Shown in pieces: positions 15,984 to 24,994 of a DNA stretch of 64,000 bases. The DNA is taken from NCBI GenBank assembly GCA_025041195.1, contig JAKCFM010000001.1, positions 1,240,001-1,304,000 of the forward strand, written 5' to 3'. Source of the DNA: Halobacteriales archaeon YIM A00013. Its GTDB lineage: Archaea; Halobacteriota; Halobacteria; Halobacteriales; Haloarculaceae. A program made the position numbers and the translations under genes. Within the stretch, counting starts at the first letter, position 1. Each line of letters opens with the position of its first letter. The notes beneath the pieces are model-generated. The model was not told the origin of the DNA. It ran no database searches and worked only from the letters and a program-made list of their open reading frames with translations.

Positions 15984-16145
15984 TCACCGACCGTGGCGCT
16001 CGTCGATCGCATCGAGAAGATCGAGCGTCTTCCGGATTGATCCCCGCACTGCATCGCTTCGATTGACGAATTTTCCGTCGTCACCAACGTGATCATCGAG
16101 ATCATCGAGCAGTTCCTGTGGAATCTCGACGCTGATTTTGGGCAT
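15984..16145 (-). CDS. 53-residue ribbon-helix-helix regulator
   Basis: MPKISVEIPQELLDDLDDHV followed by FVNRSDAVRGSIRKTLDLL is a complete RHH fold, and near-identical small proteins are common in haloarchaea. The ATG at 16145 gives 53 residues, and the stop directly abuts the rlmE stop in convergent orientation. It is downstream of the reductase gene on the same strand with about 40 bases between. DNA targets are unknown. The frame is open further upstream but runs into the convincingly coded reductase. Confidence 0.8.
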   Translation of the reverse strand: MPKISVEIPQELLDDLDDHVGDDGKFVNRSDAVRGSIRKTLDLLDAIDERHGR

Positions 16146-16185
16146 GATGGTTGCTGTCACTGCATCACTGAATGCACATCGATTG

Positions 16186-17277
16186 TCACTCAGCACCGCC
16201 GGGGAGCAACGCTTTGAGCTGCGTTCCAGAGAACAGCGTCGATGGTCGATCCATGTGGACGCCGATCTCACCCGAAAGCGTGCTGAGGCCCAGTTTCTGT
16301 ACCGGCGTTGGCAGTGAGTACGCCCGACGGAGCCAGTGGCCAAGCCGGATTTCCGTCGCAAGATCTTCACGCCAGGATCTATCGTACGCACCGAGCGTGC
16401 CCGGATCGTTGGGATCGATCGTCTCGGCTGCGTGATCGGCCGCTTGCATGCCATAGAGAATCCCACCACCGGTGAACGGTTTCGTCTGTCCGGCGGCGTC
16501 ACCGAGCAGAAAGCTTCTCGCCCCAATTGTTCGGCTGGGTGGACCGATCGGTATCGCCCCGGAACATCGGTGGGTCACCGACACGTCGTAGGCGTCACAG
16601 AACGCATCGAACCGCGCTGCAACGTCCGCACCTGGAGCGACCGCAAGCCCATACTCGACGCCCGCCTCGCCGCGTGGAATGCGCCAGGCAAAGAACTCCG
16701 GGACCGTCAGATGGACATCAACGTGGTCGTCGAAGTCCGGGGATTCATCGAACGCAAGAACGCCGTGGAGAAACTCATCAGGCGCGGGAATCGAACACTC
16801 GGAACGAACGCGTGAGCGAGGGCCATCACAGCCCGCGACAAGCAAGGCATCGTGTGTTTCGACACCGTCAGGGCCCGAAACCGTCACTTCGACGTGGTCA
16901 GGATGTTCGACGACGCCCGTGACCGTGTGATTTTCGAGCACCGTCGCTCCCGCCCTCTCTGCAGCCTCGGCGAGCCGTTTATCGAGGCCAACTCGATCGA
17001 TCGCGTTCGACACTGGCGACTCCTTATAGAAGCGTTCGGCTGGCGTCTCGGGCCCACCGGTGTGGAATCGAGCGCCATAGATTTCGTTCTGAAAGAGGTC
17101 ACTGCGAGCATCGTCCGGGAGATACTCCCAGATGTCCAGGCTCACGTGCCCGGAGCACGCCAGCGGACGACCGATCTCACCGTGTTCGAACACACAGACG
17201 TCGTAGCCGGCCGCTGCACTCCGACGGGCAAATCGAGCGCCAGCCGGGCCAGCACCAACGACGATGAAATCGTACAT
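16186..17277 (-). CDS. geranylgeranyl reductase family flavoprotein
   Basis: 363 residues. FAD-binding GxGxxG motif at the N-terminus (VVGAGPAGARFARRSA), the family sequence RPLACSGHVS after an acidic loop (VFEHGEIG), the second FAD motif SFLLGDAAGQTKPFTGGGI and a helical C-terminus. Enzymes of this family saturate the isoprenoid chains of archaeal lipids or of quinones and carotenoid precursors. Which substrate is used cannot be read from the sequence. The family usually has 360-450 residues, so this is full length. Confidence 0.85.
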   Translation of the reverse strand: MYDFIVVGAGPAGARFARRSAAAGYDVCVFEHGEIGRPLACSGHVSLDIWEYLPDDARSDLFQNEIYGARFHTGGPETPAERFYKESPVSNAIDRVGLDKRLAEAAERAGATVLENHTVTGVVEHPDHVEVTVSGPDGVETHDALLVAGCDGPRSRVRSECSIPAPDEFLHGVLAFDESPDFDDHVDVHLTVPEFFAWRIPRGEAGVEYGLAVAPGADVAARFDAFCDAYDVSVTHRCSGAIPIGPPSRTIGARSFLLGDAAGQTKPFTGGGILYGMQAADHAAETIDPNDPGTLGAYDRSWREDLATEIRLGHWLRRAYSLPTPVQKLGLSTLSGEIGVHMDRPSTLFSGTQLKALLPGGAE

Positions 17278-17316
17278 TACCGGGCGCAGTAGTTGCCCAC
17301 CAATAACGCTTTGTTC

Positions 17317-20256
17317 TTAGTCGTCGCTTGGAATTGCCGGCGTGCGTTTCGATCGTGGACCCTCTAGCTCGACTGCCGGTAGCAGATCACGAAGATACTG
17401 GCCGGTGTGTGACCGTTCAGTGCGAGCCACCGACTCTGGTGTACCAGTCGCAACGAGCTCGCCACCGTTTTCACCGCCTTCCGGACCGAGATCGATGACG
17501 TTGTCGGCATTTTTCACGAGATCAAGCTCGTGTTCGACGACGGCCACCGTGTTGCCTTCATCAACCAGTCGCTGGAGTACGTCGATGAGCTTGCGCTCAT
17601 CAGCCGGATGGAGACCAGTTGTCGGTTCATCGAGCAGATAGAGCGTCTCACCGGTGTCGCGTTTGCCAAGCTCCTCGGCGAGCTTGATCCGCTGGGCTTC
17701 ACCACCCGACAGGGTTGTCGAGGGCTGGCCGAGCCGCATGTAATCGAGGCCAACGTCTTTGAGCAACTGGAGTCGCTGGGCGATTCGTCGGTCGTGCTCG
17801 AAGAACTCTGCTGCCTCGGCAACGCTCATTTCAAGGATGTCAGCGATCGTTTTAGTGCGGTAGGTTACGTCAAGCGTTTCGTCGTTGTAGCGCGAGCCAC
17901 CACACTCCTCACAGGGGACGTACACGTCCGAGAGGAAGTTCATGTCGATCTTTACCGTTCCCTGTCCACCACAGGCCTCACAGCGACCGCCTTTCACGTT
18001 GAACGAGAACCGACCTTTCGCATAGCCCCGTTGCTTTGCGAGCGACGTTTCGGCGAACAGCTCGCGAACGTAATCGAACACGCCCGTGTACGTTGCAGGG
18101 TTCGACCGCGGCGTCCGACCGATTGGGCTCTGATCGATCAGTCTGACGGTTTCGATTGCCGAGATGTTCTCGATATCGTCGTGGTCACCGGGATAGACGT
18201 CGGTGTCGTTCATTCGCCGGACCAGTCCTTTGTAGAGGATTTCGTGGAGGAGCGTCGATTTTCCGGAGCCCGAAACCCCCGTGATAGCCGTGAACGCACC
18301 GAGTGGGAGTTCGATGTCGAGATCGTCCAGGTTGTGCTGGCGGGCACCACGGATGATGAGCGATTCGTCCGATTCGCGGCGTTCTTCTGGCACCGGTATC
18401 TCTCGCTCACCGGAGAGATACTGGCCAGTGATCGAATTGGGCGTGTCTTTTATGGCCTCGACATCACCCTTTGCGACGACCTCGCCGCCGCGTTTGCCCG
18501 GTCCGGGACCCATATCGATGATCGTATCCGCCCGGTACATCGTCTCGGTGTCGTGTTCGACGACGAGCAGCGTGTTCCCCAGATCTCGAAGCTCTTCGAG
18601 CGTGTTCAACAGTCGGTCGTTGTCCCGCTGGTGGAGCCCGATCGAGGGTTCATCGAGGACGTAGAGCACGCCGACGAGGCCGGAGCCGATCTGCGTGGCC
18701 AGCCGGATGCGCTGGTTTTCCCCGCCCGAAAGCGTCGAGGCTTCCCGGTTGAGTGTGAGATACTCAAGGCCAACCTCGCACATAAATCCAAGCCGGGCGC
18801 GAATCTCCTTGAGGATCTCCTCTGCGATTATGCGATCGCGTTCGGTCAGAGCTCGCTCCCACCCCGCAAGCAGCTCACGGGCATCGCCGATGCTCATCCG
18901 ATTGATTTCCGTGATCGAGACGTCGTTGACGAGCACCGCTCGGCTTGCAGGCTTGAGCCGGGTGCCATCACAGTCCGGACACGTTGTGGTGGCCATATAC
19001 TTCTCGATATGCTCTCTGGTCGAATCTGAGTCGGTCTCGACGTACCGACGCTCCAGATTCGGAATGACGCCCTCGAACGGCTTTTCTTTCCGGCGCGTTC
19101 CGTTTTTCGTCCGGTGTTCGAACACCACATCGTCTGTGGTGCCGTACAAAAACGCGTCCTGGACCGCCCCTGAGAGCTCTTCGAACGGCGTCTCCATTGG
19201 GACATCGAAATGTGCCGCCACGGAGTCCAGTCGGGTTCGATAGTACGACCGGTTGTAGCTCCATGGTTCGAACACCTCACGAAGCGGCTTTTCCGGGTCG
19301 GTAACGACGCGTGACGGGTCGATTTCCTTCGTTTCGCCAATTCCCTCACACTCCGGACATGCACCGTGCGGACTGTTGAATGAGAAGCTCCGAGTTTCGA
19401 TTTCCGGCAGATCGATCCCGCACTCCGTACAGGCAAGCGCTTCGGAGAACTCGACGGTGAGTGCTTCGTCCTCGGTCTCTCCGGCGAGATCACCAGTCCG
19501 TCTCGCGACCGAACCGAGTGCAATGTCGGCGGGCGGATTCGGAATGATGCATTTGAGCACGCCATTCGCTTCTTCGAGTGCGGTTTCGACGCTGTCGGTG
19601 ATCCGAGAGCGGGCATCGGGCTGAATGCGAACGCGATCGACGATCACGTCGATCGTGTGATCGTAGTTCTCATCGAGCTCTGGCGTCTCAGTCGTGAGAT
19701 CGTACTCGGTGCCGTCAACCGAAACGCGGGAGTAGCCGTCACTGATGAGTCGTTCGAACAGCTCCTCGAATGCGCCCTTTTGATCGCGAACGACCGGCGC
19801 AGCGATTTTCGCGCGGGTACCCTCGGGGAGATCGAACAACCGGCGAACCATCGTCTGGGCGCTCTGTTCGCCGACCTCGCGTCCACACTCCGGACAGTGT
19901 GGCGTCCCGATGCGAGCGTACAACAAACGGAGATAGTCGTGGAGTTCCGTTACCGTTCCCACGGTCGACCGAGGGTTGTTGGCGGCGTTTTTCTGATCGA
20001 TTGAAATCGCAGGAGAGAGCCCCTCAACGGTTTCGACCTGTGGCTTGTCCATCTGTCCCAGAAAGTTCCGTGCGTAGGCCGACAAGCTCTCGATGTATCG
20101 TCGCTGGCCTTCGGCGTATACGGTCTCGAAGGCGAGCGATGACTTCCCCGAGCCCGAAAGCCCTGTCACGACCGTCAGCTCGTCGCGGGGGATGGACACA
20201 TCGATGTCCTTGAGATTGTGCTCAGACGCCCCACGGACGTCGATGTTTTCACTCAT
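17317..20256 (-). CDS. uvrA: excinuclease ABC subunit A
   Basis: 979 residues. Two ABC modules with Walker A motifs ([17 protein letters not shown] near residue 35; [15 protein letters not shown] in the second half), two signature motifs (LSGGENQRI and [12 protein letters not shown]) and three CxxC zinc sites ([13 protein letters not shown]...[16 protein letters not shown]...CEECGG). It recognises DNA damage in nucleotide excision repair together with UvrB and UvrC, whose genes are not in this window. A perfect 8-bp-armed palindrome lies 81 bases upstream. The long open frame on the opposite strand is a codon-bias shadow. Confidence 0.97.
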   Translation of the reverse strand: MSENIDVRGASEHNLKDIDVSIPRDELTVVTGLSGSGKSSLAFETVYAEGQRRYIESLSAYARNFLGQMDKPQVETVEGLSPAISIDQKNAANNPRSTVGTVTELHDYLRLLYARIGTPHCPECGREVGEQSAQTMVRRLFDLPEGTRAKIAAPVVRDQKGAFEELFERLISDGYSRVSVDGTEYDLTTETPELDENYDHTIDVIVDRVRIQPDARSRITDSVETALEEANGVLKCIIPNPPADIALGSVARRTGDLAGETEDEALTVEFSEALACTECGIDLPEIETRSFSFNSPHGACPECEGIGETKEIDPSRVVTDPEKPLREVFEPWSYNRSYYRTRLDSVAAHFDVPMETPFEELSGAVQDAFLYGTTDDVVFEHRTKNGTRRKEKPFEGVIPNLERRYVETDSDSTREHIEKYMATTTCPDCDGTRLKPASRAVLVNDVSITEINRMSIGDARELLAGWERALTERDRIIAEEILKEIRARLGFMCEVGLEYLTLNREASTLSGGENQRIRLATQIGSGLVGVLYVLDEPSIGLHQRDNDRLLNTLEELRDLGNTLLVVEHDTETMYRADTIIDMGPGPGKRGGEVVAKGDVEAIKDTPNSITGQYLSGEREIPVPEERRESDESLIIRGARQHNLDDLDIELPLGAFTAITGVSGSGKSTLLHEILYKGLVRRMNDTDVYPGDHDDIENISAIETVRLIDQSPIGRTPRSNPATYTGVFDYVRELFAETSLAKQRGYAKGRFSFNVKGGRCEACGGQGTVKIDMNFLSDVYVPCEECGGSRYNDETLDVTYRTKTIADILEMSVAEAAEFFEHDRRIAQRLQLLKDVGLDYMRLGQPSTTLSGGEAQRIKLAEELGKRDTGETLYLLDEPTTGLHPADERKLIDVLQRLVDEGNTVAVVEHELDLVKNADNVIDLGPEGGENGGELVATGTPESVARTERSHTGQYLRDLLPAVELEGPRSKRTPAIPSDD

Positions 20257-20336
20257 TGTGAAATGGAGGGGTCGAATCGCTGAAACGCTGTCGGTCGCGG
20301 TGTGGCTGGCTCTTCATAGGTTTTTCGAGTTTGGGA

Positions 20337-20354
20337 GCGACCGTAAACGGTCGC
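20337..20354. promoter_or_regulatory. perfect palindrome upstream of uvrA
   Basis: GCGACCGT-AA-ACGGTCGC has 8-base arms with no mismatch. It lies between the divergent starts of uvrA (81 bases) and the small membrane protein at 20438 (84 bases). A dimeric regulator site is the simplest reading; a hairpin in a transcript is also possible. Confidence 0.5.
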
Positions 20355-20437
20355 CAAGCACAGTGAAAGTGAACGTGTGAACAACCGGTCCAGTGCAACG
20401 ACTTTACGGTGTTGACAGCCAACCCCCGAACACCGAC

Positions 20438-20683
20438 ATGCCGGAGGGAATTATCGATACGATCACGTTGGCTATCACCGTCGCGTTCGCCCTTCCCGTG
20501 GGGATGCTTGGCGTGCAGTTTCTCCAGGACGGCAACCATCTCCTCGGTGGTGTTTTCGTTGGGCTCGCCATCGCGATGGTTGTCGTCGAGGAAACGATCA
20601 CCTCACCGACCGACCTTCCAGCGATGGCTCTCCAGCGAGTGACGGATCGGATCGCGAAACCCAGCGATGAAGATAAGGACTAG
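20438..20683 (+). CDS. 81-residue haloarchaeal membrane protein (DUF7533-like)
   Basis: MPEGIIDTITLAITVAFALP begins a protein with two membrane helices (about residues 6-27 and 33-50), then a short polar tail (TDLPAMALQRVTDRIAKP). The pattern, in which a GxLGxxFLxxG link joins two helices, resembles a small haloarchaeal family I know as DUF7533. The frame is open to 20393 but the ATG at 20438 starts the conserved-looking part. Its stop overlaps the helicase stop by 4 bases. Function unknown. Confidence 0.7.
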   Translation: MPEGIIDTITLAITVAFALPVGMLGVQFLQDGNHLLGGVFVGLAIAMVVVEETITSPTDLPAMALQRVTDRIAKPSDEDKD

Positions 20684-22515
20684 GACGTCGTCGGTGGCGC
20701 GAGCGGTTCCTGTGCCTGTTCGATGAGCTGCTTCAGTGAGTCATCGGTCGACTCGTTGGTTAGCAACACATCGATCGGGAGTGTTGGTGCGCCGTCGACC
20801 AGATTTTCGAGCAGCACGAGTCGTTTTCTGGCCCGTGACATCCCGACGTAGAACACCCGTCGCTCGTTGTCAGTGAGCACTGGCACGGGATCGGTGTGTT
20901 TGGTGAACCCGTCATCATCCGTCTCGGCTGGCGAATCCTCAACCGTGGCAGCCATCTGCTCGACGACTTTCTCGGTGAGATCCGTGCCAACGAACACGTG
21001 GTCTGCTTCACGACCCTTTGCGCTGTGGATCGTTCCCAGCCGAACACGAGCGCGATCTACGTCCTGATATGGGCCGTTGAAATACGCCTCAATCGACCGG
21101 CTCTGGTAGTTCGTCACCTTATGGACCATATCAGCCGCGCTCGATCGCGTCGGAACGAATGGGGCGTGCTCTTTCACGAACGATGGCTGCAGCTCCATCT
21201 CTGTGAGATCTTCAACGCCCAGTTTCTCCTGGTGGGCTTCGAGCGCCTCAAACAGCTCGTCGCGTGAGCCCGTTCCAAAGGCGGCCGAATCGAGCATTTC
21301 TGCCAGGCGACGGACCTGCAGTCCGGTCAGTAGTTCCTCATCGCTCAGGGCTTCGACCGCCCTGATGTAATCCGTGAGTCGGTCGGTCCACATCCGCTGG
21401 TCGGTCATCGTCTTGAACGGAATGCCCTCATCGATGAACTCGTCCATGAACTGGAACATCTGATACCGCGCACGGAACAGCACCATCACCGAGCCATCTG
21501 TCTCTTCGATCGTCGCGCGAACGTTACACATGAGATCGTACATTGACGGGTCGCGCACCGCCTCAACCCGACCACCCTCGGTACGGGGCTGGAAATCTTT
21601 CTCCTGGCGTTCGTCAACGTGATCGATCTCCCGGTTGACAACGTTCAGAATTCGAGAAGGTAGGCGATACGACGTGTCGAGCACCACGTTCTCACCGCCC
21701 TCTTCGAGGAGCAACATCGGATCGGCACCCTGCCAGGCGTACACAACCTGGTCGTCGTCGCCCGCGATCAACACCGACTCCATCTGGGGCTTCCACTCCT
21801 GATAGACCGAATACTGCAGGGTGGTGATATCCTGAAACTCGTCGATCACGAGATAATCGACGGCGGGAATGAGTGATCGCTGGTGGACCCGCTCTAGCAT
21901 GTCGGCGAATCCCAGGAGATCGTTTTCACCCTTGTACGCCCGCCACGCGCGGATTGTCTGTGGAACGTCGATTCGGTCGTCATCGGTTGACCACGTGGGC
22001 GTGTATTTGTTGCCCGTCTGTGCGTTCGGATCGATGTCCGGTGGCAGTCGAACGGTCTCAACGTCCCACTGGAACGGCACCTCGTGCCAGTCCGCGACCT
22101 CACGCGTCGTCCGCTGGAGCCACTGGCTCGTGGCGATGATCTTGTTGCCAATCGTTGTCGAGCGCGAAGAACGCCGACGCGAGGAGCTGTACTCGTCTTC
22201 GAACTCAAGGCCGTAGTCCTCACAGAACGTCTGTTTGTCCGATTCGCCAACGACATCGTTTCGCGAGCAGTTGAGCAGTTCGTACGCCTTGGCGTGCATC
22301 GTACAGACGTTCGACCTGAGCGAACGCGGACTTCGGTCGAGCCGTTCTGCCAATCGTTCTCGCACCTCTGCGGCAGCGGCACGCGTATACGAAACGATGA
22401 GAATATCCTCGATCCGCACGCCAGAATCGAGCATGTCGTCGACGCGGTCGAGCAGTGCCGTGGTTTTACCACAGCCCGGCCCGCCAAACAACCGGGTCAC
22501 TCGTGGTTGGGTCAT
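20680..22515 (-). CDS. UvrD/Rep/PcrA-type superfamily 1 DNA helicase
   Basis: 611 residues. Walker A is GGPGCGKTT (11-19), then motif Ia (VSYTRAAAAEVRERLA), the Walker B box VIDEFQDIT, the motif III region GDDDQVVYAWQGA, the motif V region GTIHSAKGREADHVFV and motif VI YVGMSRARKRLVLL. SF1A helicases unwind DNA from a 3' tail during repair or recombination. The start at MTQPRVTR is seven codons inside the longest frame, directly before the nucleotide-binding strand. The gene is shorter than bacterial UvrD (about 720), with less 2B domain. Proximity to uvrA suggests a repair role. Confidence 0.88.
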   Translation of the reverse strand: MTQPRVTRLFGGPGCGKTTALLDRVDDMLDSGVRIEDILIVSYTRAAAAEVRERLAERLDRSPRSLRSNVCTMHAKAYELLNCSRNDVVGESDKQTFCEDYGLEFEDEYSSSRRRSSRSTTIGNKIIATSQWLQRTTREVADWHEVPFQWDVETVRLPPDIDPNAQTGNKYTPTWSTDDDRIDVPQTIRAWRAYKGENDLLGFADMLERVHQRSLIPAVDYLVIDEFQDITTLQYSVYQEWKPQMESVLIAGDDDQVVYAWQGADPMLLLEEGGENVVLDTSYRLPSRILNVVNREIDHVDERQEKDFQPRTEGGRVEAVRDPSMYDLMCNVRATIEETDGSVMVLFRARYQMFQFMDEFIDEGIPFKTMTDQRMWTDRLTDYIRAVEALSDEELLTGLQVRRLAEMLDSAAFGTGSRDELFEALEAHQEKLGVEDLTEMELQPSFVKEHAPFVPTRSSAADMVHKVTNYQSRSIEAYFNGPYQDVDRARVRLGTIHSAKGREADHVFVGTDLTEKVVEQMAATVEDSPAETDDDGFTKHTDPVPVLTDNERRVFYVGMSRARKRLVLLENLVDGAPTLPIDVLLTNESTDDSLKQLIEQAQEPLAPPTTS

Positions 22516-22573
22516 TGCGGGGTCCAGGGTATCCAACAGTATAAGCGCCCTGACTCACGAATTCGTGGGACTC

Positions 22574-22762
22574 TCAGCCTGCTTCGTTCTTGGGCATCCA
22601 CCCACAGACCGTACACTCCGTTGCCGCTTTCTCATGTAATCCGCCACAGTCGGGACACTGCTTTTTCTGGCGGTCTCGCTGCCAGTCCGACGCCTCCGAC
22701 GGCACGTCGTAGCCACGCTGTGAAAGGAATTCGTCGAACACGTCATCGTTCCCTAGCGACAT
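22574..22762 (-). CDS. HVO_0416-type zinc-ribbon small protein
   Basis: About 62 residues (MSLGNDDVFDEFLSQRGYD...). Two CxxC knuckles, CPDCGG and CTVCGW, form a zinc ribbon, and the framing DVFDEFL, KKQCPDCGGLHEKAATECTVCGW matches a small haloarchaeal zinc-finger family. I start at the ATG giving MSLGND because CTTATTGG-like bases lie about 29 upstream on the minus strand; an ATG at 22774 (MTQHMSL) is equally readable. A 7-bp inverted repeat (GTGTCAT-GGT-ATGACAC, 22768-22784) covers that alternative start. Confidence 0.75.
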   Translation of the reverse strand: MSLGNDDVFDEFLSQRGYDVPSEASDWQRDRQKKQCPDCGGLHEKAATECTVCGWMPKNEAG

Positions 22763-22874
22763 GTGTTGTGTCATGGTATGACACGCCAATAAGGGTACCG
22801 ACGACTTTAGTTTCATTGACAAAAAAATCCGTGCCAGACAAAGTTGCTTATACTGTGCGCTGGATTACACTGGT

Positions 22875-23903
22875 ATGACGGACCGAGATCCACTGGAGCG
22901 CCGGGCGAGTGAGTCCAGAGATCTGTACGATCTCGCCCACTGGGAGCGCCGAACCGCGCTGGATCGGCTTTCTGCACTGCTCCACCGAATAGTGTTGGCG
23001 ATCGTCCGGTGGGGGACGATTCTCGTTGCGCTGTTGATAACGGCTGGCGTCGTCCAGCTGTCGCTAGATAGAATTCAAGCCGCCTCAATTCCAGTGGTTG
23101 GACTGTTGACGGTGTGTTCTGCAATACCGGCACTGGCGCTCGTCGCGTGGGTGTATCGATCGGATGTGACGGTGTCAGAGCCGATCGACGTGCTCGCGGC
23201 GACGTTTGTGTTGGGTGTGTTGTTTGCTGGCTTTGCTGTGGTGCTTGAATCGCCGTTTACGGCGTTCGGTCAGGGGCTTTTTGGACAGATTCTACTGTTT
23301 TTCCTCGTCGTGGGCCCGATCGAAGAAGGGGTGAAGCTGCTTGCCGTTCGGGTGTATGCGTATCGACAGCCGGCGTTTTCCGCGGTTATAGATGGTGCGG
23401 TGTACGGTGCGGTCGCCGGGCTTGGCTTTGCAACGATTGAAAATGCACTCTACATCGGCGTCGACTTCGTCCAGCTTCCTGCTTCCTCGCCCCTCCGGAC
23501 GGTGAGTGCCGGGACGGATATCGCCGCCACCCGCGCCATCGCAGGGCCGGGCCACGTAATCTACTCGGCGTTTGCCGGGTATTATCTGGGTCTCGCGAAG
23601 TTTAATCCGAAGCACGCCGGGCCGATTATTGTGAAGGGGCTGGTGATCGCATCGGTCATCCACGCGACATACAACACGCTGGTCGGCGTGTTCGTTGGCA
23701 TTGTCCACGGGCTGTATCCGAACGTCCCGCTCCTCATCCCGCAGTTCAGCTTCGTCGTTCTCTATCTGGGCGTTTTCGGACTGTTGTTGTTCCGGAAGCT
23801 CAACCGGTATCGGGAGACGTACAATCAGCTCGAAACGGAAGGCATCGACTCCAGTGAGCTACCGGTCGAACAGACGGAGTTCGACGATCCGGTGAATCAC
23901 TGA
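22875..23903 (+). CDS. PrsW family intramembrane metalloprotease
   Basis: 342 residues with about eight membrane segments. The catalytic signatures of the PrsW/CAAX-protease type are in place: EEGVK (150-154), ENALY (189-193) and histidines H227 (GHVIYSA) and H263 (VIHATYN). In Bacillus, PrsW starts regulated cleavage of an anti-sigma factor; archaea lack sigma factors, so the substrate here is unknown. A TATA-like TTATAC lies about 24 bases before the ATG. Its stop overlaps the stop of convergent ribE by 7 bases. Confidence 0.85.
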   Translation: MTDRDPLERRASESRDLYDLAHWERRTALDRLSALLHRIVLAIVRWGTILVALLITAGVVQLSLDRIQAASIPVVGLLTVCSAIPALALVAWVYRSDVTVSEPIDVLAATFVLGVLFAGFAVVLESPFTAFGQGLFGQILLFFLVVGPIEEGVKLLAVRVYAYRQPAFSAVIDGAVYGAVAGLGFATIENALYIGVDFVQLPASSPLRTVSAGTDIAATRAIAGPGHVIYSAFAGYYLGLAKFNPKHAGPIIVKGLVIASVIHATYNTLVGVFVGIVHGLYPNVPLLIPQFSFVVLYLGVFGLLLFRKLNRYRETYNQLETEGIDSSELPVEQTEFDDPVNH

Positions 23904-24535
23904 CTGAACGGTGCTGGGGCCGTTTTGTTCGGCTCGTTCGCAGCTAGCAGTCGTTCGGTGTATTTTGCAAGAACATCAACTTCGACATGAACGGCGTCGC
24001 CGACGGATTTTTCGCCGAGCGTCGTCGCCTCGTACGTTACCGGGATTATAGCGACCGTGAGTCGGGGGCGCTCGTCAGTCCCGAACGAGTGGCTGGCAAC
24101 GGTGAGCGAGATGCCATCGAGGGCGATCGAGCCCTTCTCGACGACATACTTCGCAAGGGAATCAGGAATGGCAAACTCGAACGTCCAGTCTTCACCGACG
24201 GATTCGATCGCGGTGATTGTCGCGGTGCCATCGACGTGTCCCTGCACGATGTGGCCGTCAAATCGGTCGTTCGTGGCCATGGCGCGTTCGAGATTCACCG
24301 CATCGCCACTCGTCACCGCGCCCAGATACGTCCGATCGATCGTCTCTGCGGCGAGAAACACCGCAAAGGTACTGTCATCGTACTGCTCGACGGTGAGACA
24401 GACGCCATTGACGGCGACTGACTGGCCCTCCGACAGCTCCGTACCGAACGATGATTCGATAGTGAGCCGGCGTCCGTCGTCGTGTGTCGTTGTCTCAACG
24501 ACGGTTCCCGTCTCCTCGACGATCCCGGTAAACAT
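23897..24535 (-). CDS. ribE: riboflavin synthase alpha-subunit type
   Basis: 212 residues starting MFTGIVEETGTV, the invariant opening of the trimeric bacterial-type enzyme. Two repeated lumazine-binding barrels are visible (VNGVCLTVEQYD in the first; ALDGISLTVAS in the second). It dismutates two 6,7-dimethyl-8-ribityllumazine molecules to riboflavin. Many archaea use an unrelated archaeal-type synthase; haloarchaea commonly have this bacterial type. No other rib gene lies beside it. Confidence 0.94.
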   Translation of the reverse strand: MFTGIVEETGTVVETTTHDDGRRLTIESSFGTELSEGQSVAVNGVCLTVEQYDDSTFAVFLAAETIDRTYLGAVTSGDAVNLERAMATNDRFDGHIVQGHVDGTATITAIESVGEDWTFEFAIPDSLAKYVVEKGSIALDGISLTVASHSFGTDERPRLTVAIIPVTYEATTLGEKSVGDAVHVEVDVLAKYTERLLAANEPNKTAPAPFSQ

Positions 24536-24622
24536 ACGTCGGACTATCCTCCAGCGCTACGAAAGCGTTCCGGAGCCGCCGTTGATCGCGGGCTTTTCGG
24601 TCTCGGCCACGTACTGTCAGCC

Positions 24623-24994
24623 ATGCATTTCGATCAGCGAACACAGGCCGCGCTTCGATCGGTTGGTCTTTCACAGGAGCAAATCCAGCAGGCTTCCGAC
24701 CACGCCGTCGCAGCGACCGACGCAACCGCAACTGAGCTCACGTCGTTTTTCGAACGCGAAACGGTGTACTCCACCATGGATCGCGCACATTCGAGCAGCG
24801 ACATTCAAGAACACACCGTCGAGTTCATCGATATTTTCACCCATGCTGCTGACATCCGTGGCTATCTCCGGTTCGATAGCTGGGGCGTCCCGATTGAAGG
24901 GGGCCGAACGCTCGACGATGGATCGGTCGAGCTAACGCTTGGAGGAACCGTAAACGACCGCGTCAGGTTTGCTGAATCGCCAGATATCCTATGA
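24623..24994 (+). CDS. DUF7532-like haloarchaeal protein
   Basis: 123 residues from ATG at 24623 (MHFDQRTQAALRSVGLS). Distinctive stretches are FFERETVYSTMDRAHSSSD, QEHTVEFIDIFTHAADIRG and YLRFDSWGVPIEGGR. It resembles a haloarchaeal family I associate with DUF7532. Its stop overlaps the start of the FAU-1 gene (ATGA), so the two are translationally coupled and may act together. The upstream frame to 24482 is antisense to ribE and unlikely. Confidence 0.7.
   Translation: MHFDQRTQAALRSVGLSQEQIQQASDHAVAATDATATELTSFFERETVYSTMDRAHSSSDIQEHTVEFIDIFTHAADIRGYLRFDSWGVPIEGGRTLDDGSVELTLGGTVNDRVRFAESPDIL

Noticed and set aside
17530-19029. 499-codon open frame on the plus strand inside uvrA
   Set aside because: It is antisense to a full-length UvrA with all motifs; codon bias in haloarchaea opens such shadow frames. 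Its translation has no recognisable domain.
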